From: Polynucleobacter meluiroseus
GTDB lineage: Bacteria > Bacteroidota > Bacteroidia > Flavobacteriales_D > Crocinitomicaceae
Length of the DNA: 5,527 nucleotides
Assembly: GCA_943328715.2 (NCBI GenBank)
Contig: CALQBB020000081.1
Location: 1 to 5,527, forward strand
Reading direction: 5' to 3'
Shown piece by piece: positions 1 through 5,527 of the stretch (positions are counted from its first letter, which is position 1; every line of letters begins with the position of its first letter). The notes below the pieces were generated by a model that did not search any database, was not told where the DNA came from, and worked only from the letters and a program-made list of their open reading frames with translations. Both the position numbers and the translations under genes were made by a program.

Positions 1-693
1 ATAGACTTTGTTGTATCCATTGGTCACGAATTTCAATCCTTTCATTCTTGGGTTGGCAATTCTCGGTGGATAAATAACCGACTCTAAGCTCGAAACAGGA
101 GGTCTTGGCTGTGGGACATTTGAAAAGTTCTTTTTGTTGGTCATTGCACCAGTTGCAGAAACCTCGAACGACTCAACAAGATTTCCTTGGGTGTTATATC
201 GATTCACTAGTCCAATCAAGGTTCCATTTTTCATGGAATATTCCAAGGCAATTTTTCCATTTTCATGAAAATACTGAACCTTACCGGTTTCCTGTCCATC
301 GTTATTGTAAACCGCTTTATACGAAGGGAATCCATTTTCAAAGTAGCGAACAAGGTTTCCTTTGTAGCCATTTTTACCGAAACTTCCTTGCTCCATGATG
401 TGTCCATTCGGATAAAAGCGCGTAAATGATCCTTCCGGACGATTATCGGAATAATTTCCTTTCAATTTTGGGGTTTTCCCATCCTTGTGGTATTTTGTCC
501 AAATTCCTTCTTTTCGACCAGCAACGTAAATACCTTCCTCTACTTTTCCCGATTTCGAAATACCAGAACTTGGTTTATCCGCTCCGGTATAGACCCATTT
601 TCCCGTTCGTTTACCGTGCACATCTTTTTTGTTCTGTGCTTGAACAAAGAAAGCGCAGAAAATGAAACAGAAAATGAAAGTCGTTTTGAGCAT
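1..693 (-). CDS. Secreted MORN-repeat / YwqK-family-like protein, 3' end cut by window
   Basis: The frame reads open from the ATG at 693-691 down to base 1 (231 codons, no stop), so the C-terminus lies outside the window. Residues 1-19 form a signal peptide (MLKTT, then a Phe/Ile/Cys-rich hydrophobic core, then VQA) with likely cleavage at A19/Q20, so the protein is exported. Residues about 27-175 carry degenerate repeats of roughly 20-25 residues built on G-x-W/Y...Y/F-x-x-x-G: GKRTGKWVY (27-35), EGIWTKYHKDG (62-72), EGSFTRFYPNG (87-97), KGNLVRYFENG (111-121), TGKVQYFHENG (136-146) and IGLVNRYNTQG (160-170). This is the MORN-variant pattern that automatic annotation calls 'YwqK family antitoxin', although no toxin is visible. 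After about residue 190 comes a Pro-rich, non-repeat segment (PQPRPP at 194-199). An AGGAG lies 9 bases before the ATG, stronger than at the other genes here. The molecular function is unknown; a periplasmic or surface binding or structural role is an inference. Confidence 0.85.
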   Translation of the reverse strand, partial: MLKTTFIFCFIFCAFFVQAQNKKDVHGKRTGKWVYTGADKPSSGISKSGKVEEGIYVAGRKEGIWTKYHKDGKTPKLKGNYSDNRPEGSFTRFYPNGHIMEQGSFGKNGYKGNLVRYFENGFPSYKAVYNNDGQETGKVQYFHENGKIALEYSMKNGTLIGLVNRYNTQGNLVESFEVSATGAMTNKKNFSNVPQPRPPVSSLESVIYPPRIANPRMKGLKFVTNGYNKVY

Positions 694-702
694 AATTGAA
701 TT

Positions 703-707
703 CTCCT
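703..707 (-). promoter_or_regulatory. Shine-Dalgarno site of the MORN/YwqK-like gene
   Basis: The minus strand reads AGGAG, then nine bases (AATTCAATT), then the ATG at 693. This canonical site fixes the start. It stands out because the other genes in the window have no clear Shine-Dalgarno sequence, as is usual in Bacteroidota. Confidence 0.6.
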
Positions 708-783
708 GTAAAAGTATGAAAAGCAGGCTGAAATCTGTGAATAACTCCTGAAAAATTACCGGCAAAGGAAGGGAAGAAAAAAG

Positions 784-791
784 TAATTTTG
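784..791 (+). promoter_or_regulatory. Possible -7 box (TAATTTTG) of the flavin reductase unit
   Basis: TAATTTTG matches the Bacteroidota -7 consensus TAnnTTTG exactly and ends 8 bases before the ATG at 800. No TTG is found at the expected distance upstream; the region 755-783 is purine-rich. If the box is used, the transcript would have almost no leader. The match is short in AT-rich DNA and could be chance. Confidence 0.3.
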
Positions 792-799
792 AACTAGAT

Positions 800-1693
800 A
801 TGATCACATTTAATCCACAAGAAATTTCGGTACAGCGACTTCACCAGTTGCTACTTGGTTCCATTGGTCCAAGACCTATTGCATTTGCCTCAACGATGAA
901 TGCTGCTGGACAAGCAAATTTGGCACCGTTTAGTTTTTTCAATGTTTTCAGTGCGAATCCACCGATTTTAATTTTTTCGCCTGCGCGTTCAGGAAGAACA
1001 AATGAAACGAAGGATACCTACAAAAATGTGAAGGAACTTCCGGAGGTTGTGATTAACGTAGTCAATTTCGATATTGTTCATCAAATGAGTTTAGCGAGTT
1101 CACCTTATTCTCCAGGAATCAGTGAATTTGAAAAATCAGGATTAACGCCGATTGCATCGGAAACCATTAAACCGTTTCGCGTTGCGGAGGCTCCAGTTCA
1201 ATTCGAATGTCGTGTAAACGAAGTGAAGGAACTCGGACATGAAGGAGGAGCTGGAAATTTAATCATTTGTGAAGTCTTGCGCATGCACGTGAGAGAGGAC
1301 CTCATCGATGAAAAAGGGCTTATTGATCAACACAAAATTGATTTGGTTTCGCGCATGGGTGGTGATTGGTATGTTCGAGCGGACGAATCATCGATGTTTG
1401 AGATTAAAAAACCCATTACAACGTGTGGAATTGGCTTTGATGTCCTTCCAGTCGATATCAGAAATAGCCGCATTTTGAGCGGAAATGACCTTGGGCAGTT
1501 AGCTGGAATAGAAGAATTGCCAAATGAAACAGATGTAAATGAATATAAGCTGATTGAATTAAGCGAATTATTTGTATCTTTAGAAAACGACGCTATCGAA
1601 CTCGAAGCGCAACTTCACCAAAAAGCGAAAGCACTTTTAAGCGAAAACAAATTAGAAGAAGCTTGGCTTACTTTATTAGCATTTAACAATTAA
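800..1693 (+). CDS. Flavin reductase family protein (FMN-binding split barrel)
   Basis: This 297-residue protein belongs to the flavin reductase-like family (split-barrel FMN-binding fold, Pfam Flavin_Reduct). Members bind FMN and typically reduce it with NAD(P)H or pass reduced flavin to a partner enzyme. Visible landmarks are GSIGPRPIAFAST (20-32), the barrel strand motif NLAPFSFFNVFSANPP (40-55), and the flavin-contact region RTNETKDTYKN (66-76), with the KDT..N pattern typical of the family. The core domain extends to about residue 200. Residues 205-297 form a C-terminal extension: a GIGFDVLPVDIRNS segment, then a charged, probably helical tail (about 245-297, rich in E, L, K and A). The native substrate or partner cannot be told from sequence. 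The ATG at 800 has no strong Shine-Dalgarno site, but the family N-terminus begins about here. The next gene follows after 11 bases, so the two are probably co-transcribed. Confidence 0.9.
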   Translation: MITFNPQEISVQRLHQLLLGSIGPRPIAFASTMNAAGQANLAPFSFFNVFSANPPILIFSPARSGRTNETKDTYKNVKELPEVVINVVNFDIVHQMSLASSPYSPGISEFEKSGLTPIASETIKPFRVAEAPVQFECRVNEVKELGHEGGAGNLIICEVLRMHVREDLIDEKGLIDQHKIDLVSRMGGDWYVRADESSMFEIKKPITTCGIGFDVLPVDIRNSRILSGNDLGQLAGIEELPNETDVNEYKLIELSELFVSLENDAIELEAQLHQKAKALLSENKLEEAWLTLLAFNN

Positions 1694-1704
1694 ATTATAA
1701 TTCA

Positions 1705-2100
1705 ATGTTTAAATTCACCGGAACCATTAAGGTTATCCAACCAACGCAACAAGTCACAGAGAAATTTGCAAAAAGAGAATTTGTTGTGACAGATACAACT
1801 TCCATGTATCCACAAGATATTATGTTTCAAGCAACACAGGACAAATGTAGCATGTTAGACAGCTACAATGTGAACGACCAAGTGGAGGTTTCTTTCAACC
1901 TTCGTGGACGTGAATGGACGAGTCCTCAAGGTGAAATTAAGTACTTTAACACGATTGAAGCTTGGAGAATTGAGCGTCCAGGACAAGGAGCAGGTATGCC
2001 AGCAGGCGGACCATCTGCTATGTCTTTAGGAAATGCTCCAGCATCAACACCAAGCAGCCCAATTACGGCAGCTGAAGATGATGATGACTTACCCTTCTAA
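1705..2100 (+). CDS. DUF3127 protein with SSB-like acidic C-terminal tip
   Basis: This 131-residue protein matches the DUF3127 pattern, a family I know mainly from Bacteroidota and which has no assigned function. Residues 1-90 are beta-rich, with alternating hydrophobics and the block VEVSFNLRGREW (60-71), then GEIKYFNTIEAWRIE (76-90). Aromatic residues F64, W71, Y80, F81 and W87 could suit an OB-type nucleic-acid-binding barrel. Residues 91-123 are a Gly/Pro/Ala/Ser linker, probably disordered. The protein ends in EDDDDLPF, which closely resembles the conserved tip of bacterial SSB (DDDIPF in E. coli). I infer an SSB-like protein that may bind single-stranded nucleic acid and dock repair or replication partners through the tip; this is not established. 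It is too divergent to be called Ssb itself. It lies 11 bases after the flavin reductase gene and is followed by a terminator, so it ends that unit. Confidence 0.88.
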   Translation: MFKFTGTIKVIQPTQQVTEKFAKREFVVTDTTSMYPQDIMFQATQDKCSMLDSYNVNDQVEVSFNLRGREWTSPQGEIKYFNTIEAWRIERPGQGAGMPAGGPSAMSLGNAPASTPSSPITAAEDDDDLPF

Positions 2101-2117
2101 GTAACAAAAGCACATAA

Positions 2118-2153
2118 AAAAGCCCCTGACAATATTACTTGTCAGGGGCTTTT
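2118..2153. terminator. Bidirectional intrinsic terminator between convergent units
   Basis: A perfect inverted repeat has arms 2121-2132 (AGCCCCTGACAA) and 2139-2150 with a 6-base loop (TATTAC). Three further A-T pairs (2118-2120 with 2151-2153) extend the stem to 15 bp. A T-run follows on each strand: TTTTATTTATT on plus after 2149, and six T's on minus after the GGGGC. It sits 17 bases after the DUF3127 stop and 26 bases beyond the ZIP stop, so it can end both converging transcripts. Confidence 0.93.
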
Positions 2154-2179
2154 ATTTATTCGTGTATTTCGTTCATGCG

Positions 2180-2905
2180 TTAATACATCAGCATCGCTAA
2201 TCCACAGCCAAAGACTATGCTCATTAATTTCATAAGGTTGAATTTATGATTCTCCGTTGTTTCGAAGATAATTGTTGTGGAAATATGTAAGAACATTCCA
2301 ACAACGACAGCTAAGATGACGTGAACGTCTAATCCTAATTCAGCCGGCGAAACATTGAAGCCAAGAAATACACCCAAAGGAGTCATTACCGCAAACAATA
2401 ACAGTACCAACCACGATTGTAATTGACTTAATTTCGTATTGATTAACAAAGTCATTAAGGCAATTGCCACGGGAACTTGGTGAAATATAATTCCCCAGAA
2501 AAGTGATCCATGTGCGTGCTCATGTGCATTCACAATGCCCATGTATTCGTTGCCTAATGGAATTCCTTCGATGATGGAGTGAATCGACAAGGAAATAAAA
2601 AGTACCCAAGGTAACGGTTGACCCTTGTGTACATGCACGTGACCGTGTTCAATTCCACCTGAGAAATACTCGAGAATTAACTGGACTAAAAATCCGATGA
2701 GAATGAAAATGCCCATTTTCGCTTGTCCGTCAGCGTAAATATCTGGAATAAGGTGTTGGAAAATAATCGCCAACAAGAATCCACCGCTAAACGCTAAGGC
2801 AAGTTTAATAAACTGGCTTTTATTCGTTGCATTCAGGTAAGTGACCACCATTCCACCTAAAATCACAGAGGCAATGAGTCCAACAAAAACAAGGGAGATA
2901 TTCAT
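2180..2905 (-). CDS. ZIP-family divalent metal transporter
   Basis: This 241-residue inner-membrane protein has about eight hydrophobic segments (roughly 3-23, 32-51, 63-82, 99-118, 134-154, 163-183, 193-213, 225-241), the ZIP topology. TM2 has the Gly-rich SGGFLLAIIFQHLIPD (40-55). A His-rich loop EHGHVHVHKG (86-95) lies between TM3 and TM4. TM4 carries the signature HSIIEGIPLG (109-118; H109 and E113 are likely ligands). A second His cluster, HEHAH (128-132), precedes TM5, whose motif is FHQVPVAIAL (141-150). TM5 lacks the acidic residues of HExP-type ZIPs and looks more like the H-K/Q-x-x-V-A form of the ZIP1-3-like branch. The likely role is import of Zn2+ or a related metal; the exact metal is uncertain. 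Its ATG overlaps the methyltransferase stop (TAATG), so translation is probably coupled. No separate promoter or metal-regulator site was seen. Confidence 0.9.
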   Translation of the reverse strand: MNISLVFVGLIASVILGGMVVTYLNATNKSQFIKLALAFSGGFLLAIIFQHLIPDIYADGQAKMGIFILIGFLVQLILEYFSGGIEHGHVHVHKGQPLPWVLFISLSIHSIIEGIPLGNEYMGIVNAHEHAHGSLFWGIIFHQVPVAIALMTLLINTKLSQLQSWLVLLLFAVMTPLGVFLGFNVSPAELGLDVHVILAVVVGMFLHISTTIIFETTENHKFNLMKLMSIVFGCGLAMLMY

Positions 2906-3636
2906 TATTTTAGATGTGCTAATAGGATTAAACGATCTGATTTTTCTTCGTCAAAAGGTGCCAAATCGTAAGACCCAAAAGTATGTATTATTTCAAAATG
3001 CGTTTCCAATAGTGAACGGAAATCTAATAGTTTTATTGCTTGAACGCGTTCCATGTATCGACTCACCTGTTCACCATCAGTCACATCAATGTTTTTGTAG
3101 ATGTGTTTTCCGTCGCAGGTGCGTGTAATATCAAAGGTAATTCCATCGATTGTTTTTGTTTCCGCAGGAACTAAGTTCTCAATGACTTTTTTTGCATTCA
3201 TGAAATCAATCAGCAGTCGTCCACCAGGAACTAACATCTGTGAAATCGAATCACACATGCGCTTGTTTTCTGATTCATCATCGAAATATCCGAAGCTAGT
3301 GAAAAGGTTAAAAATAACATCGAACTCCTCATTTTCAATTACATCTCGCATGTCATGAGTCTGAAAGCGCAATTTTTCATGTGCATATTCACTGGCCTTT
3401 TCAATGCTGTTGGGAGAAAGATCAACGCCCATCACCTGGTGATCGAATTCACTTAAGAATTTTGCATGACGCCCTTTCCCGCAAGCAAGGTCCAATAATC
3501 GCGAGTTGACGGGGAGATCTAAATGCGTAAGGATATTCTGAATGAATCGCTCCGCTTCTTGTTCATCTCTGTTTTGATATAATACATGATAATAACTCGT
3601 ATCAAACCAATCTACAAACCAATCCTTTTTTGACAT
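2905..3636 (-). CDS. Class I SAM-dependent methyltransferase
   Basis: With the start at 3636 the protein has 243 residues, near the family norm. Counting from this start, SAM-binding motif I is LLDLACGKGRH (47-57). Motif II has the acidic ribose-binding residue in VMGVDLSP (68-75, D72). HDMRD (94-98) supplies the adenine-pocket acid, and DVIFNLFTSFGYF (106-118) is motif IV. LVPGGRLLIDF follows as the usual motif of the next strand. The N-terminus, KKDWFVDWFDTSYYHVLY, resembles the start of Bacteroidota relatives as I remember them. An in-frame ATG at 3651 would add only MVILD and is less likely. The substrate is unknown; the compact Rossmann-fold form fits a small molecule or a modest macromolecular target. 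It is the first gene of a two-gene unit with the ZIP transporter, overlapping it by one base. Confidence 0.87.
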   Translation of the reverse strand: MSKKDWFVDWFDTSYYHVLYQNRDEQEAERFIQNILTHLDLPVNSRLLDLACGKGRHAKFLSEFDHQVMGVDLSPNSIEKASEYAHEKLRFQTHDMRDVIENEEFDVIFNLFTSFGYFDDESENKRMCDSISQMLVPGGRLLIDFMNAKKVIENLVPAETKTIDGITFDITRTCDGKHIYKNIDVTDGEQVSRYMERVQAIKLLDFRSLLETHFEIIHTFGSYDLAPFDEEKSDRLILLAHLK

Positions 3637-3639
3637 GTC

Positions 3640-3647
3640 CAAAATTA
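3640..3647 (-). promoter_or_regulatory. Possible -7 box (TAATTTTG) before the methyltransferase
   Basis: On the minus strand TAATTTTG matches TAnnTTTG exactly and ends 3 bases before the ATG at 3636. No TTG lies at the right distance upstream. Use of this box would place transcription start at or inside the start codon, so it is either a leaderless arrangement or chance. It also lies inside the longer alternative reading frame that starts at 3651. Confidence 0.2.
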
Positions 3648-3689
3648 CCATTTTGTTTTTGAAAATTTAGGAAGTGAATTTGATTGTTT

Positions 3690-3720
3690 TTTGTTTTCAG
3701 GAGAATATTTTGTATTTTTG
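3690..3720 (+). promoter_or_regulatory. Bacteroidota-type promoter of the ATPase-coaE unit
   Basis: TTTG (3690-3693), exactly 19 bases, then TATTTTTG (3713-3720) matches the Bacteroidota sigma consensus TTTG-N19-TAnnTTTG at every fixed position. Transcription would begin around 3724-3728, giving a leader of only about 8-12 bases before the ATG at 3736. It lies in the 99-base gap between divergent genes and is the best promoter in the window. Confidence 0.75.
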
Positions 3721-3735
3721 ACATTATTTTCTGTT

Positions 3736-5028
3736 ATGTCTGATTTTTTTGCATTGATTGCGAAGTATAATTTCTGGAATAACACCATAAAAACAGGTTA
3801 TCCAAGAAAAAAATACGTGGAGCAGCTCTTGCTGTTTAAACAAACTCGATTAGTCAAAGTACTAGTTGGACAACGTCGCGCGGGAAAGAGTTTTGTCCTA
3901 CGTCAATACATCGATTACCTGATAAAAGAAGGTGTTCCGGCGAGAAATACCTTGTACATCAATAAAGAATTTACCGATTTCGACCGAATCGATTCTTACC
4001 AAGATTTGTGTGACCTTGTTCGAGCCTATCATGGACAGTTTGATATCGTAGGTCGACTTTATGTTTTCATCGACGAAGTTCAATATATCACAGAATGGGA
4101 AAAAGGGGTCAATTCCTTGTCCCAAGATTTCACCATAGATGTAGATGTATTTATCACCGGTTCAAATTCCGAATTATTATCAAGTGAACTAGCCAGTTTA
4201 TTGTCCGGTAGATACGTTCAATTTCAAATCCTTCCGTTTTCTTTTGATGAGTTTTGTTCTGTTCATAAAAAAGAAAAAAACAGAAATAATTACTTGAAAT
4301 TCTTGCATGAAGGTGCCTTGCCTGAACTTTTTCATTTACCAACAGATGAAAGTAAGTTTCATTACTTATCGTCATTGAAAGACACGATCATCTTGCGGGA
4401 CATCGTTCAGCGTTTTTCTATAAAAGACACTGCTTTATTATTAGACATCTTCAACTATGTCTGCAATAATGTGTCGAATTTATTTTCGGTGAATAATGTG
4501 GTCAACTATTTTGACAGTAAAAAACGCAAAACGAATTACGAAACGGTTGCCAATTACCTTAATTACCTTTGTCAAACGTTTGTCATACATCGCTGTGATC
4601 GCTATGATATCAAAGGAAAGGAATTACTTGGTGGAAACGTAAAATATTACCTGAACGACTTATCCTTTCGAACGTATTTGTTTGGTAATAACACATTGAG
4701 CTACGGCAACCTACTTGAAAACAGTGTCTTTTTAGAACTCGAACATTTTGGCTTTTCCACCCAAGTGGGCGCCATGCGTAATAAAGAAATAGATTTTGTT
4801 TGCTACCGCAATGGTGTTACGCTGTACCTTCAAGTTGCGTTTAGTATTTCCGAAGAACAAACCTTTGAACGTGAATTTGGAAATTTAATGGCCTTGAAAA
4901 ATAACCATCCTAAACTGATTGTCACGATGGACGAACTTCCACTTAGAGAAAAGGACGGAATTTACATCGTTCCTGCTTGGGAATTGGAATCATTTTTAGA
5001 AAGTTTAACTACATTCACACTACTATAA
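3736..5028 (+). CDS. AAA_14 / DUF4143 ATPase
   Basis: The 430-residue protein has the two-domain layout of the AAA_14 (N-terminal)/DUF4143 (C-terminal) family. The ATPase part shows Walker A GQRRAGKS (45-52), Walker B LYVFIDEVQ (108-116, D113/E114), a sensor TGSNS (141-145), SGRY (157-160, candidate arginine finger R159) and PFSFDEF (167-173). The C-terminal part shows LRDIVQRF (220-227), YLNDLSFR (305-312), a GNLLEN start (324-329) and the EIDFV...LQVAF pair (351-355 and 365-369). The latter resembles a PD-(D/E)XK nuclease core in which the E-x-K half is Q-V-A, so nuclease activity is doubtful. The physiological role of this common family is not established. I chose the ATG at 3736: the frame can be extended to a TTG at 3691, but that TTG lies inside the promoter and would not be transcribed. 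coaE follows after 11 bases. Confidence 0.9.
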   Translation: MSDFFALIAKYNFWNNTIKTGYPRKKYVEQLLLFKQTRLVKVLVGQRRAGKSFVLRQYIDYLIKEGVPARNTLYINKEFTDFDRIDSYQDLCDLVRAYHGQFDIVGRLYVFIDEVQYITEWEKGVNSLSQDFTIDVDVFITGSNSELLSSELASLLSGRYVQFQILPFSFDEFCSVHKKEKNRNNYLKFLHEGALPELFHLPTDESKFHYLSSLKDTIILRDIVQRFSIKDTALLLDIFNYVCNNVSNLFSVNNVVNYFDSKKRKTNYETVANYLNYLCQTFVIHRCDRYDIKGKELLGGNVKYYLNDLSFRTYLFGNNTLSYGNLLENSVFLELEHFGFSTQVGAMRNKEIDFVCYRNGVTLYLQVAFSISEEQTFEREFGNLMALKNNHPKLIVTMDELPLREKDGIYIVPAWELESFLESLTTFTLL

Positions 5029-5039
5029 GTCAGCATTGA

Positions 5040-5527
5040 ATGAAGAAAATCGGATTAACAGGCGGAATCGGTTCAGGAAAAACCAGCATTGCACAGATCT
5101 TGGAAGCGATGTCCTACCCTGTTTACTATTCCGATCTTCGCGCTAAATTCTTAAGTGATGAACATCCAGCGATCCGTCAGGGACTTATCGACTTACTTGG
5201 TGAAGAAGCCTACATCGATGGAACCTTGAACCGCGTGTTTGTCAGCGAATGTATTTTTTCGAATCCGGATTTACGTTTAAAGGTGAACCAGGTCATTCAT
5301 CCCATTGTGCGTAAGGATTTTGACGATTGGGCGGAACAACAAACGAGCAGCTTGATTTTTAACGAAGCAGCTATTTTATTTGAAACTGGAGCCTATCAAC
5401 AATTTGATGCGATCTTGCTCATTTGCGCACCGATAGACATTCGCATTCAACGTGTGATGCTCCGCGATCATTGCAGCAAAGCATCCGTGGAAGATCGCAT
5501 ACAAAGCCAATGGACAGATGAAAAAAA
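5040..5527 (+). CDS. coaE: Dephospho-CoA kinase, 3' end cut by window
   Basis: The reading frame is open to the window end: 162 full codons plus two bases, against about 195-200 residues for the family, so roughly 35 residues are missing. CoaE catalyses the last step of coenzyme A synthesis, ATP-dependent phosphorylation of the 3'-hydroxyl of dephospho-CoA, in the cytoplasm. Evidence includes the N-terminal KKIGLTGGIGSGKT with the P-loop (8-15), D32 in YYSDLRAK (candidate catalytic acid), LNRVFVSECIFSNP (63-76) matching the family 'LR..IFSNP' block, VIHPIV (85-90), the FNEAAILFETGAY stretch (107-119) of the CoA-binding/lid region, and RVMLRD (138-143) with the following lid residues to Q157/W158. 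It lies 11 bases after the ATPase stop on the same strand with no terminator or clear promoter between, so it is probably read from the 3690-3720 promoter. No obvious Shine-Dalgarno site is present. Confidence 0.95.
   Translation, partial: MKKIGLTGGIGSGKTSIAQILEAMSYPVYYSDLRAKFLSDEHPAIRQGLIDLLGEEAYIDGTLNRVFVSECIFSNPDLRLKVNQVIHPIVRKDFDDWAEQQTSSLIFNEAAILFETGAYQQFDAILLICAPIDIRIQRVMLRDHCSKASVEDRIQSQWTDEK

Noticed and set aside
1..693. A toxin-antitoxin module, because the family name 'YwqK antitoxin' would apply to the left-edge gene
   Set aside because: The protein has a signal peptide and MORN-like repeats, and no toxin-like gene is next to it in the window. The name is an annotation habit and does not show function here.
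105..699. Plus-strand open frames opposite the left-edge gene
   Set aside because: They are antisense to a frame with a signal peptide, a clear ribosome site and regular repeats. Their translations have no family features.
699..747. Two CAGGAG copies on the minus strand between the divergent genes as a repeat or operator
   Set aside because: Only six bases are shared. One copy is explained as a Shine-Dalgarno site, and the other has no start codon at a suitable distance.
2841..3358. Plus-strand open frames across the ZIP/methyltransferase junction and the methyltransferase
   Set aside because: They are shadows of well-supported minus-strand genes, with atypical composition and no motifs.
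3898..4375. Minus-strand open frames inside the ATPase gene
   Set aside because: They are antisense to the Walker A/B and sensor regions of a clear AAA ATPase and have no recognisable domain.
3736..5028. The ATPase as part of an anti-phage defence system
   Set aside because: No nuclease, helicase, reverse transcriptase or other defence partner is adjacent; its neighbour is coaE. AAA_14/DUF4143 proteins are common in ordinary chromosomal locations.

Overview
The window is about 40% G+C by eye and is densely coded. It looks like the chromosome of a member of the Bacteroidota, probably a flavobacterium-like lineage (Flavobacteriales, possibly near Fluviicola/Crocinitomicaceae; this placement is an inference). 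The reasons are a DUF3127 protein (a family I know mainly from Bacteroidota), the sequence style of the AAA_14/DUF4143 ATPase, a promoter of the TTTG-N19-TAnnTTTG type, mostly weak Shine-Dalgarno sites, and a secreted YwqK/MORN-type protein whose signal peptide ends in VQAQ.

Layout, left to right. (1) Positions 1-693, minus strand: the N-terminal 231 residues of a secreted MORN-repeat/YwqK-like protein, cut by the left edge. (2) 694-799: a short divergent intergenic region. (3) 800-2100, plus strand: a two-gene unit made of a flavin reductase-like FMN-binding protein and, 11 bases later, a small DUF3127 protein. (4) 2118-2153: a strong hairpin that serves as a bidirectional terminator between convergent units. 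(5) 3651-2180, minus strand: a class I SAM-dependent methyltransferase and a ZIP-family metal transporter whose stop and start codons overlap by one base (TAATG). (6) 3652-3735: a divergent promoter region with a near-perfect Bacteroidota promoter facing right. (7) 3736-5028, plus strand: an AAA_14/DUF4143 ATPase. (8) 5040-5527, plus strand: dephospho-CoA kinase (coaE), cut by the right edge about 35 residues before its expected end.

Most of this is ordinary chromosomal housekeeping or accessory content. I found no convincing new multi-gene system, CRISPR array, insertion sequence or RNA gene. The observation most worth following is the DUF3127 protein. It has a beta-rich, aromatic-containing N-terminal domain, a Gly/Pro/Ala/Ser linker and a C-terminal tip of EDDDDLPF. 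This is the architecture of single-stranded DNA-binding protein (SSB), including the acidic tip through which SSB recruits repair proteins. Secondary points are the start correction for the ATPase, the altered TM5 metal motif of the ZIP protein, the overlapping methyltransferase-transporter pair, and TAATTTTG boxes lying almost against two start codons.
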